NCBI GenBank assembly: GCA_018715545.1
Contig: DVLK01000037.1
Span: forward strand, 1-19,557
Direction: 5' to 3'
Length of the DNA: 19,557 bases
DNA from: Candidatus Caccovivens faecavium
Lineage (GTDB): Bacteria; Bacillota; Clostridia; Christensenellales; UBA1242
In this document: positions 6,991 through 14,201 of the stretch, piece after piece
Layout of the letters: every line of letters begins with the position of its first letter
How positions within the stretch are numbered: the first letter of the stretch is position 1
Position numbers and translations under genes: made by a program
The notes under the pieces: generated by a model
What the model saw: only the letters and a program-made list of their open reading frames with translations
Told to the model about the DNA's origin: nothing
Databases searched by the model: none

Positions 6991-8589
6991 ATGAAAAAGA
7001 AAAAACAAAAAAGTGCTTATAGTTCTTCAAGCATTCAAAATAAAACGAAGAGTAATAAACTTAAAACTGGTTTAGCAATTGGTGGAGTGACACTTGCCGT
7101 GCTTGCGCTTGCTGGCGGTTTAAGTGCTTTCTTTATTGGAAATAATAAAAATGATAACAAAACGCCTATTGATACTGGTTCTAGTGTAACTGATAAGATT
7201 GATTTTGCAGAATATAATTTACCTGATGAATTTAATTTTGCATCATATTCAGTTTATAAAATTAGTGATAAGTTTGATTTGTTTAGTTCTAGTGATATTG
7301 GAACATATATTTTAAATGAAGAAACTAAAAATATTGAGTTCTTTCGTTCTAGTAGAATAAGTGCTACTTATGACGAAGTTATAAATGGTTTTAAGTATTT
7401 TTGGTTTAGTGATAATACATTGATTAGGTTCAATGTTGAAACTGGCGAAAGCGAAAATGTAATGTTAAATTCTGGTGTGTCATTTAACACAATTAGATTT
7501 GTTGGTCATGAAGATAATTTATTGTATGTTGCTGGTTATACTTCTGGTTCTCCTTCTGATTATTATTTTGTTGTATTTGATATTGAAACTAATACAAGTG
7601 AAGTTTTTGAATTAACAAGTGCTCAGTATAATAGTGCAAGACGCCTTGTTGATTTAGGTGATTATTATTATCTTGGTTACGATGTAATTAACGATAGTAG
7701 TTATACTGGAAATTCTATTTTAATAAATAAAACAACTAAGGAAGTGAAAATTGTTTCTGGCGGAACTCTTGCTGGTAAGTATTATGATTATATTTTAAGA
7801 GAAAATAAACTTTATGGTATTTTTCGTGATTCATCTACTAGCACAGGTGCTGGTTTTCTTGGTTCATTAGATTTATCTACTGCCACTTTAACGGAAATTA
7901 AAAGTGCTAGTTATAGTGGTTGCGCTATTACTGGACTTGAAAATGGTTTGGTAGTTTATTATCCATCTAATTCAGATACTGGTTCTATGACTTGGTCTAC
8001 AAAGCCTTATTATATGAAATATTCTGATGAAACTATAACTGATATTTATTTGGGCAGTTCTAGTTCTAGTATTGGTGTTTACAATGTAAATGGTAAACTT
8101 TTATTTTCTCCTAATTCTTCAAATAATAGTAATTATGCTTGTTTGGCAGAATTTAACGAAGAAACATTGACACTAGATAAAGTTTATACTGAGTCAGTTG
8201 CTAGTGGTTCTGGTGATTATGTAAATATTAAGAAACTGAATGATAAATATTATGCTTACTCTGGCAGTTCTGTTGTAAATTATAGGTATGCGGAAATTGA
8301 ATTTTTAGAAAATGGTGATATTAATTTTAAATCGATTTCTTTGCGTGGTAGCACATCTATTGATTATAAGATTAAAGACAATGTTTATTTGTTTGAATCT
8401 AGTGGTTTAATAACTTATTATGATTTTGCTACTGACACATATAGATCTTTAAAAAGTTTAGGTTCTGGTGATTCTATTGAAGAAATTCAGATTGAAGATA
8501 ATGTGGTTTATATTTATGCGAGTGATAATATGAAATATGAATTAAATCTTGATACTATTACTTTTAAAGCAGTTGCTTACTGGGAATAA
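6991..8589 (+). CDS. membrane-anchored propeller-like surface protein (candidate receptor-binding/minor coat)
   Basis: The 532-residue protein has a basic N-terminus (MKKKKQKSAY), one membrane span at about residues 26-50 and a long Ser/Asp/Tyr/Asn-rich exterior domain. The exterior shows recurring units in which Asn/Asp-Gly-like turns precede hydrophobic strands: RENKLYGIF, ENGLVVYYP, NGKLLFSP, NDKYYAYSG, DNVYLFES and DNVVYIYASD. This spacing is typical of beta-propeller blades. No enzyme motif is visible. In an inovirus-like particle this would suit a tip or adsorption protein, or a host-surface exclusion protein. The start follows GGAGTGATTT, three bases after the previous stop. The sequence around this start is repeated almost exactly at the transposase start (see repeats). 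Confidence 0.7.
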   Translation: MKKKKQKSAYSSSSIQNKTKSNKLKTGLAIGGVTLAVLALAGGLSAFFIGNNKNDNKTPIDTGSSVTDKIDFAEYNLPDEFNFASYSVYKISDKFDLFSSSDIGTYILNEETKNIEFFRSSRISATYDEVINGFKYFWFSDNTLIRFNVETGESENVMLNSGVSFNTIRFVGHEDNLLYVAGYTSGSPSDYYFVVFDIETNTSEVFELTSAQYNSARRLVDLGDYYYLGYDVINDSSYTGNSILINKTTKEVKIVSGGTLAGKYYDYILRENKLYGIFRDSSTSTGAGFLGSLDLSTATLTEIKSASYSGCAITGLENGLVVYYPSNSDTGSMTWSTKPYYMKYSDETITDIYLGSSSSSIGVYNVNGKLLFSPNSSNNSNYACLAEFNEETLTLDKVYTESVASGSGDYVNIKKLNDKYYAYSGSSVVNYRYAEIEFLENGDINFKSISLRGSTSIDYKIKDNVYLFESSGLITYYDFATDTYRSLKSLGSGDSIEEIQIEDNVVYIYASDNMKYELNLDTITFKAVAYWE

Positions 8590-8601
8590 GGTAGGTGTGA
8601 T

Positions 8602-9153
8602 ATGGCAAAAGAAAAAAGTAAAGGTTTCTTTCAAGGTGTTTCCTTTGTTTTAATTCTTTTGTTGATAGTTGGTTTTGTTGGTCTTGTTTGGTTTTTAACA
8701 AACAATTTTAAGACTGGTATCGGTGATTTTTATTTAAAATGTAATGACGAAATTATTACTGAAAATGTTGATAATTTTGAAATAAATTTTAATGAAGAAT
8801 ACGATTTTGAAATTGTCAGCAATTTAGATAAAATCACCGACAAAAACAACTATACAATTTCAGTTGTTCCAAATGTTAATGACGAAACTTCTTTTACATA
8901 TATGGTTGGTGCTTATAGTTATAAGTATGGTTGCGAAACTTTCTTTACTGATAGTTTTGATATACAAACTTATGATAATCATTTTACATTTAAAGCAACA
9001 AAAGAATTAAACGAAGTTTTAGCTGATTATTATTCCGGGCAAACAATAACTGATTCCCCTATCGTTGTCGATAGTGGACTGGCATATTTTACACTTGTTG
9101 TTGCAACTGAAAATTATAGTATAAATCTTAATTTTAGTTTAAAAGGTGTATAA
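8602..9153 (+). CDS. small membrane-anchored extracellular protein
   Basis: This 183-residue protein has a basic start (MAKEKSKGF), one span at about residues 11-33 (VLILLLIVGFVGLVWFL) and an exterior domain of about 145 residues rich in Asp, Asn, Phe and Tyr with alternating strand patterns. It has two exterior Cys (in LKCNDE and YGCET) that could form a disulfide. There is no lipobox. It lies between the propeller-like protein and the 453-aa protein, 12 bases after the former, behind AGGTAGGTG. The likely role is a minor structural or surface component working with its neighbours; no family is recognised. Confidence 0.65.
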   Translation: MAKEKSKGFFQGVSFVLILLLIVGFVGLVWFLTNNFKTGIGDFYLKCNDEIITENVDNFEINFNEEYDFEIVSNLDKITDKNNYTISVVPNVNDETSFTYMVGAYSYKYGCETFFTDSFDIQTYDNHFTFKATKELNEVLADYYSGQTITDSPIVVDSGLAYFTLVVATENYSINLNFSLKGV

Positions 9154-9157
9154 GATT

Positions 9158-10519
9158 ATGGCAGTTAAAATTAACAAAATGTTTCTTCTTTTTGTTTTGA
9201 TTTTATCTACTATTTTAATTTCTGTTTTTGCTGTTCCAACTTACAACTCTTATGCTTCTATTCTAATTGACGGTATAGAATATTCGACAGTTCTTGAAGA
9301 TTTGCAGAGTGATAGTTCTTTTAATATTGAAAGTTATCCTCTTAACGAAAAGGACTATTCTTTGCAAGTCATTCAAATTGCTGAAAGTGAAAATAAAGAG
9401 TTGTTTATTTACGCATATCAGCCAAGTGGCGAAATTGGAAACTTAACAGCAACATCAATTAATATTTCTACTGGAATAGAAGAAAATTTAAGTTATAAGA
9501 ATTATAAGTTAAGTTTACTTAATTCTTCTGGAACGCTTTATAAGTATAAAGTTGAAGATTTTGTGGTTAAAGACGACGCTTTAAGATATTATGATATATC
9601 TTCAATTTTTAGAAAGTGGAACGGTGATATTGATGAAGATACCGGAAATGATACTGAAATAACCGAAGTTGCTTATGAAGTTGCTAAGTTGTATACTGCT
9701 GTGACAGTTGATGGAGTTGTTTCTTATTCTTGTGAAGAAACTGCTGTTGTTGATATTACTGACGAGTATTTGAGTTTTATTCGTTATACTACTCCTTTGA
9801 ACTGGACTGGAAATGCGTGCGACTCTCATTTTGTTGCGTTTTCGACAAATTATGAGATTGATAGGCTTTATGAAATTCAAATATCTTATGTGACTCGAAC
9901 TTATAAAAAGACAACTGATACTGGAATTTTAACTGGTGGTGTTCAAATAGGCACTCCTTCTACTACTTATGAGTATGGTGAAGATGTTCCGCATAATTAT
10001 ACATACGACGCTGATGATGAAGCGGAAGTTGAAGTAGGTCTTTTGTTTCAAACAAAATACACATGGGATAGAATACAGACTGTTGACGAATTTTTAGAAG
10101 ATAAGAATTTAACATCTACTGCACTTGAAAACATCAGAAAAAAGCAGTTTGTTTTGAATTTCTATGAGAGTGAATATCAAGAGTGGGCAGATAGTATTGG
10201 AGCAGTTGCAGTTAAAGAATATGAAACTGGCACTCGTGTGAGAGATATGACAATTTTAAGGTTAAAATTTGAAACAAATGGCGTGACTTATAATTTGGGT
10301 GTTATAAATAATAAGTATAATTCTAGTGATACGCCTGCAAATGTTCAGCGCAATCCTTTGCAAGATTTGTTATCAATAATTTTTGCTTGCTTATTATTTA
10401 TTGTTCTGCTTGTAATAATTTGGCCTTTTTTACCTGCAATTTTATCTTTTGTATGGAAAGTCATTTGTTTCCCATTCAAGCTTATAAAATCAATTTTTAA
10501 AAAGAAGGACAAAAAATGA
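9158..10519 (+). CDS. secreted, C-terminally anchored surface protein (pIII-like topology)
   Basis: I start this 453-residue protein at the ATG at 9158, preceded by AAAAGGTG at about ten bases; the upstream GTG at 9146 overlaps that ribosome site. It has a Sec signal peptide (INKMFLLFVLILSTILISVF) with likely cleavage after YNSYA, a large exterior domain rich in Thr, Asp, Glu and Tyr, then a membrane anchor in the last 54 residues (LLSIIFACLLFIVLLVIIWPFL) and a basic tail (FKLIKSIFKKKDKK). Signal peptide, ectodomain and C-terminal anchor is the layout of filamentous phage pIII, the tip and release protein. The similarity is one of architecture only; I see no pIII sequence motif. Its stop overlaps the next start as ATGA. 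Confidence 0.7.
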   Translation: MAVKINKMFLLFVLILSTILISVFAVPTYNSYASILIDGIEYSTVLEDLQSDSSFNIESYPLNEKDYSLQVIQIAESENKELFIYAYQPSGEIGNLTATSINISTGIEENLSYKNYKLSLLNSSGTLYKYKVEDFVVKDDALRYYDISSIFRKWNGDIDEDTGNDTEITEVAYEVAKLYTAVTVDGVVSYSCEETAVVDITDEYLSFIRYTTPLNWTGNACDSHFVAFSTNYEIDRLYEIQISYVTRTYKKTTDTGILTGGVQIGTPSTTYEYGEDVPHNYTYDADDEAEVEVGLLFQTKYTWDRIQTVDEFLEDKNLTSTALENIRKKQFVLNFYESEYQEWADSIGAVAVKEYETGTRVRDMTILRLKFETNGVTYNLGVINNKYNSSDTPANVQRNPLQDLLSIIFACLLFIVLLVIIWPFLPAILSFVWKVICFPFKLIKSIFKKKDKK

Positions 10520-10860
10520 AGATAAAAAACAAAATAGGCTATTGCAATAATAGGACTTTAAACATTAATAAAGACGGTGGTCATTATGTTTATATTCGCA
10601 AGATAAATAATAATGGCACTTGTGATGTTAATGTGATTACATCTTTGGAAGATAAAAATCGAAATTTTAAAGTAAATAAATTAAAACAAGTTAAGCGTGG
10701 TAATACTTATGCAATACCTAAAAATGATGCTACTTTTGCTCTTTGGAGCGGTGTAAATAAAACTCCTATAAGAAATGTTAAATTGGCTAGCGTTAAAGAT
10801 ATTGGTCGTAAACGAATTAAAAAGCGTCATAATTTCTTTATAGGTAAATTTTTAAAATAA
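10516..10860 (+). CDS. 114-residue basic protein sharing a DGGHYV segment with Rep
   Basis: The protein is soluble and basic, with Gly/Asn-rich N-terminus, the motif KDGGHYVYI at about residues 19-27, a beta-rich middle (CDVNVITSLED, VNKLKQVKRGNTYAIPK) and FALWSGVNKTP before a Lys/Arg-rich tail. DGGHYV also occurs in the N-terminal part of Rep (residues 48-53), and the 18 bases that encode it are identical in the two genes. The pattern could mean a shared nucleic-acid-binding module or gene conversion. It is the last gene of the first phage operon, coupled to the preceding gene by a 4-base overlap. The family is not recognised; a DNA-processing or replication accessory role is my guess. Confidence 0.65.
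   Translation: MKIKNKIGYCNNRTLNINKDGGHYVYIRKINNNGTCDVNVITSLEDKNRNFKVNKLKQVKRGNTYAIPKNDATFALWSGVNKTPIRNVKLASVKDIGRKRIKKRHNFFIGKFLK
10573..10590 (+). repeat. 18-bp direct repeat, copy 1 (DGGHYV codons)
   Basis: GACGGTGGTCATTATGTT is repeated exactly at 14343-14360 inside rep. Both copies are read in the same frame. Confidence 0.9.
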
Positions 10861-10960
10861 AAAAAAGAGATAGGTTTTTGCCTATCTCTAGCCCTTTAGG
10901 GTAATTAACCTTTCGGGCGAATGGGTAGTTCTTAACTACCATGATATAGGTATTATATGC
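10861..10960. other. hairpin cluster between the two phage operons (candidate origin or packaging signal)
   Basis: At least three stems are packed in about 80 bases: AGAGATAGG/CCTATCTCT (10866-10874 with 10881-10889, loop TTTTTG), a short CCCT/AGGG (10892-10895 with 10898-10901) and GGTAGTT/AACTACC (10924-10930 with 10934-10940, loop CTT). The first stem is a textbook terminator only on the minus strand, where it runs into a T-tract, yet the element has no minus-strand gene. It therefore probably acts as folded single-stranded DNA, as in the intergenic region of filamentous phages, or as a stop to antisense transcription. The rest of the gap up to 11018 is AT-rich with no clear promoter. Confidence 0.5.
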
Positions 10961-11018
10961 AATAAAAACATAAAAGTCAATAGTTTAAGCAAAAAATTTT
11001 CAAAATTTGGAGTAAAAT

Positions 11019-11240
11019 ATGGCATTTTTTAAGAAAATTCATAAGAAATTGGCAAATAAGCCTAGAAATTATTTACAGAAAAAATATATGAAAAGTGAAG
11101 CAGATTTACTTCGTGCGTCTGCAACTGGTAGTGATAAGATTATCAAAAAAGCAATGAAAGAGCACGGAAAGTATGAATATGCTTTACTTTATCAAAATAC
11201 GCCTGAATTTAAGAATAAAAGAAAAGGTGTTAAAGTATGA
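11019..11240 (+). CDS. 73-residue basic hypothetical protein
   Basis: This short, strongly basic protein (FFKKIHKKLANKPRNYLQKK at the start, KNKRKGVKV at the end) has a central helical part (LLRASATGSDKIIKKAMKEH) and no membrane span. The ribosome site is TTGGAG. It begins the second phage operon, after the hairpin cluster, and its stop overlaps the next start as ATGA. The function is unknown. Charge suggests binding to nucleic acid or to acidic lipids beside the membrane ATPase. Confidence 0.65.
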   Translation: MAFFKKIHKKLANKPRNYLQKKYMKSEADLLRASATGSDKIIKKAMKEHGKYEYALLYQNTPEFKNKRKGVKV

Positions 11241-11512
11241 AATATAAAGTTTTAAAGTCAATTTTGGTAAATGTGGAGCATGAAGAACTTGTTAGGGTCT
11301 GTTTGCAGTTTAGAAGAAAATATCTGAAATTAGTTAAAGTATTGTCAAAACTTCCAAAAGAGATAATCGACGATATAAAAGATTGTATTGTTGATTATTA
11401 TGGTATAGAAGATGTAGATTTTGAGTCTATTTCCCCTGACGGATATGTTTTGTTAGATACCTTTGAAGAAATTAAGGACAAATATAAAGATAAATTTAAT
11501 GGACTTTTGTAA
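11237..11512 (+). CDS. 91-residue hypothetical protein
   Basis: The start overlaps the previous stop and AAGGTG precedes it. The protein is mostly helical, with a basic first half (RVCLQFRRKYLKLVKVLSKL) and an acidic second half (DDIKDCIVDYYGIEDVDFES), ending in FEEIKDKYKDKFNGLL. No membrane span and no known motif are visible. Position within the block leading to the ATPase suggests an assembly or regulatory accessory protein. Confidence 0.65.
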   Translation: MKYKVLKSILVNVEHEELVRVCLQFRRKYLKLVKVLSKLPKEIIDDIKDCIVDYYGIEDVDFESISPDGYVLLDTFEEIKDKYKDKFNGLL

Positions 11513-11539
11513 GGTAGTTGTTTGTATTTGGGTAAAGTT

Positions 11540-11695
11540 ATGAAGAAATTTAAGTTATGTATTAGAAAAAATTTAGAAGAAAATGTTTATATCTTATGTG
11601 TTTTAGATAATGGTGAATTGTTTGATATTTGGGGTTTTAATGATTTGTCAAATTTATACAAAGTTAAATCTATCATAGAAAAAGATATGAAGTAG
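11540..11695 (+). CDS. 51-residue hypothetical protein
   Basis: A short frame from the ATG at 11540 (MKKFKLCIRKNLEENVYILC...) with stop TAG at 11693-11695. It contains a strand-rich middle (VYILCVLDNGELFDIWGF) and a Lys-rich helical end. The ribosome site before the ATG is poor (GGTAAAG). A TTG at 11522 in the same frame sits seven bases after AAGGTAG and could be the true start. The first 17 bases of the ATG frame are identical to the start of the next gene. Confidence 0.5.
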   Translation: MKKFKLCIRKNLEENVYILCVLDNGELFDIWGFNDLSNLYKVKSIIEKDMK

Positions 11696-11701
11696 GTTTT
11701 T

Positions 11702-11794
11702 ATGATGAAGAAATTTAAGTTGTTGTTAAAGATTTTGTTAGGAATAGTTATTTTATTTGTGCTTGGGTATTTTATCTATACGATAGGAAAATGA
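11702..11794 (+). CDS. 30-residue single-span membrane peptide (candidate small coat protein)
   Basis: MMKKFKLLLKILLGIVILFV followed by LGYFIYTIGK: a short basic start, one membrane-spanning helix and a one-lysine end. Stop TGA is at 11792-11794, one base before the ATPase start, and a second ATG at 11705 would give 29 residues. It is too short for typical gene finders. The size and layout match the tiny end-cap coat proteins of filamentous phages (pVII and pIX of Ff are about 32-33 residues), and its position immediately before the assembly ATPase supports a structural or assembly role. It could also be a small regulator of the ATPase. Sequence similarity to pVII/pIX is not claimed. Confidence 0.55.
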   Translation: MMKKFKLLLKILLGIVILFVLGYFIYTIGK

Positions 11795-11795
11795 T

Positions 11796-14006
11796 ATGAA
11801 GAATGTTAAGGAATTTTTTAGAAAGGTAGATTACAGACACTATATTTGTATTTTGATAACTATTGGTTTTGTTTGTTGTTCGATTTTTGTTTTTCCTAAT
11901 GCGTGGACTAGATTAGTTGAAAGTTTTGTTGATGTTTGGAATAGCATTTTATATTATTTTTGTCGTTTACTTGGAATTGACGCAACAGTGATTCCAACAG
12001 TAAATAATTATAGTTCTATTCAGTTTGATCCTATTTTGAACATGCCTCAAACTTGGGAAGAGTTCAGTGTTGGTTGGTCTAGTTATTGGACAACTTTTGC
12101 TTCACCAGATAATTTTTTAAACTATCTTTCCTTTATTGGAAATTTAGTTTTAAACATTTTTAAATATATTCTTTTAATAGTTTTGCCTTTAATTTTAATC
12201 TTATTTGTTTCTTTTAAGATGTATTTTAAAAAGCAAAATAATAAGTATAACAAAGATAGCAAATGCTTAACCTTTGTAAAATGGTTATCTGGAAAAACTT
12301 ATGTGCCTATTAAAAATTGGTTAATCGATTTTTGGTATTTTGTTAAAGATAGTTGGTATGTTAAAATATGGTTTTTGATTTGGTCATACAATTTTAATAT
12401 CATAACTATTTGTATTGAGTTTATTGCGTTTTGTTTTTATTTTGTTATATCTTTTGATTTTGTTAGCATTTATAGGCAAGTTTATAAATTATGCTGTGAT
12501 TTAAGCGTTATGTTTACTTTTGTGCCTTTTGTTTTTTGGTTGTTTATTGCTTATTATGTATTTAACAGAATACGCAAGAAAATTGCCTATGCCCGCCTTA
12601 ATCATTATGAACGAATGAATTGTGGTTTTATCAATGAACGCCCTATTGTTTTTATGGTATGTGGCACAATGGGTAAAAAGAAAACAACTGCTATAACCGA
12701 TATGGCACTTTCGCAAGAAAATATGCTTAAAGATAAGGCGTTTCAAAAGATACTTGAAAATGATTTGAAATTTCCGTTTTTTCCGTGGGTAAATTTAGAA
12801 AACGCTTTGAAACTTGCAATGAATAAACATATTGTTTATAATTTGGCAACTATAAGGCATTATATTGACCATTTAAAATATATGTTTGAATTTAAAACAA
12901 AAGATAGAGCAGTTATAAAATCTATACAAAGACACTTACGAAAGCGTTATGCTTACTATTTTAAAGATTTTATCTTTGAATATGATTTTAATCGTTATGG
13001 TCTTTGGTATGACGACAAATTAAAAATGACTAATATTTGGAATGTACTCGAAACTTATTCGCAGTTGTATTTTATATACATAATACAAAGTAGTCTTATT
13101 ATCTCAAACTATGCAATAAGAACTGATAGTTTAATTGACGATATAGGCAATTTCCCTTTATGGAATAATGACTTTTTCCAAAAAGATAGCAGACTTATAG
13201 ACTGCTTTTCTAGGCACTCGCATATACTTGATTTTGATAGTTTAAGATTAGGTAAAAAGATTGTTGCGAATAATGTTTTAAAAGATAGTTTTGAGTTTGG
13301 CGTTATAAATATAACAGAGATAGGAAAAGAGCGTAAAAACAATTTGGAATTGAAAGACACTCGAAAAAATAATGAAGAAACTAATCAAAAGAATGACGGT
13401 TTTAACGATTGGTTAAAAATGGTTAGACACTCCGCTACTGTTGATAATTTTCCTTTTGTGAAAGTAATAACTGACGAACAACGCCCTGAAAGTTGGGGAG
13501 CAGATGCAAGAGATTTATTAGAAATTGTGCATATAAAAGAAACAAGCGAAATTAAACTCGCACTGCCTTTCTTTTCTTTGACTGAATTTTTGTACTTAAC
13601 AATTTTTGATAAGTTTGAAGAACTTTATCGCAAATATCGTTATAATCGTGCTGATAACACTTTATTTATGTATTTAATTAAAAAACTTGCAATTATGTTT
13701 CATAACCTTTACATCCGAACTTATAATACTTTTGGTTATTGTAAACTTAAAGTGCAAGTAGAAAATGGAACGCAAGATGGAATTTTAAATGATAAAAAAT
13801 ATTATCTTATGAGTAAAAAGATTTATAGTAAGCGCTTTTCTACTGATTGTTTTAGTGATTTTTTTGATAAAAAAGCGTTAAATTCTAAATATGGTATAAA
13901 TGATTTAAAAGAATATGGAACTGAAAAAGCAACATTTGACGAATTAAAAGAACAGCATAGTTATTTTATTACTGATTTAACTGATAAACAAAATGAAGAT
14001 AAATGA
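11796..14006 (+). CDS. Zot/pI-like membrane ATPase, phage assembly and extrusion
   Basis: This 736-residue protein has at least four N-terminal membrane segments (about 15-33, 118-142, 190-220 and 237-257), then a cytoplasmic P-loop domain. Walker A is VCGTMGKKKTT (residues 288-298), followed by DMALSQE. A Walker B-like strand is FGVINITEIGKER (501-513). A later TDEQRPESWGADARDLLEIVHI segment (559-580) resembles the sensor/arginine region of FtsK-HerA and Zot/pI proteins. These proteins pump or extrude DNA through the membrane during filamentous phage assembly. Two things are odd: the second Gly of the P-loop is Lys (GTMGKKKT), and the membrane part precedes the ATPase, unlike pI of Ff phages, in which the ATPase comes first. 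The arrangement recalls FtsK and VirD4 and may suit a single-membrane host. A conjugative coupling protein is a less likely alternative. Confidence 0.7.
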   Translation: MKNVKEFFRKVDYRHYICILITIGFVCCSIFVFPNAWTRLVESFVDVWNSILYYFCRLLGIDATVIPTVNNYSSIQFDPILNMPQTWEEFSVGWSSYWTTFASPDNFLNYLSFIGNLVLNIFKYILLIVLPLILILFVSFKMYFKKQNNKYNKDSKCLTFVKWLSGKTYVPIKNWLIDFWYFVKDSWYVKIWFLIWSYNFNIITICIEFIAFCFYFVISFDFVSIYRQVYKLCCDLSVMFTFVPFVFWLFIAYYVFNRIRKKIAYARLNHYERMNCGFINERPIVFMVCGTMGKKKTTAITDMALSQENMLKDKAFQKILENDLKFPFFPWVNLENALKLAMNKHIVYNLATIRHYIDHLKYMFEFKTKDRAVIKSIQRHLRKRYAYYFKDFIFEYDFNRYGLWYDDKLKMTNIWNVLETYSQLYFIYIIQSSLIISNYAIRTDSLIDDIGNFPLWNNDFFQKDSRLIDCFSRHSHILDFDSLRLGKKIVANNVLKDSFEFGVINITEIGKERKNNLELKDTRKNNEETNQKNDGFNDWLKMVRHSATVDNFPFVKVITDEQRPESWGADARDLLEIVHIKETSEIKLALPFFSLTEFLYLTIFDKFEELYRKYRYNRADNTLFMYLIKKLAIMFHNLYIRTYNTFGYCKLKVQVENGTQDGILNDKKYYLMSKKIYSKRFSTDCFSDFFDKKALNSKYGINDLKEYGTEKATFDELKEQHSYFITDLTDKQNEDK

Positions 14007-14201
14007 TAAAAAGTTGTGATAAAAATTTGACAAGGAAAAAGCGGACGGATAACACAGCCTTACTTCGTAGGTTTGGTGCTTATGGTCAGCCCTTGCAAAT
14101 TTTTGAACAACGATAGCCTATGAATTGCTCTGCCAAAGAGATTGTCTTTGGCGGGGTTGGTTGTAAAAAGGCTTACAATGACAATCTAAAAGGGGTTTTA
14201 T
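14007..14201 (+). promoter_or_regulatory. structured leader of rep with possible promoter (candidate replication origin)
   Basis: The 195-base gap is more GC-rich than its surroundings. TTGACA (14027-14032) has a weak -10 (TAACAC, 14050-14055) after 17 bases. Downstream there are hairpins GCCAAAG/CTTTGGC (14132-14138 with 14146-14152) and TTGTAA/TTACAA (14161-14166 with 14173-14178). The ribosome site AAAAGGGG precedes the ATG at 14202. Two-tyrosine Rep proteins usually nick next to hairpins near their own gene, so an origin may lie here. No known nick sequence is recognised. Confidence 0.4.

Noticed and set aside
9146..9157. GTG start for the 453-aa protein
   Set aside because: The GTG overlaps the AAAAGGTG ribosome site that fits the ATG at 9158, and the extra four residues would precede a complete signal peptide.
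5897..14006. UGA read as tryptophan, as in Spiroplasma
   Set aside because: Trp is encoded by TGG throughout and TGA ends several coupled genes in ATGA overlaps.
14007..14201. Riboswitch
   Set aside because: No known aptamer core is recognisable, and the gene downstream is a phage Rep.
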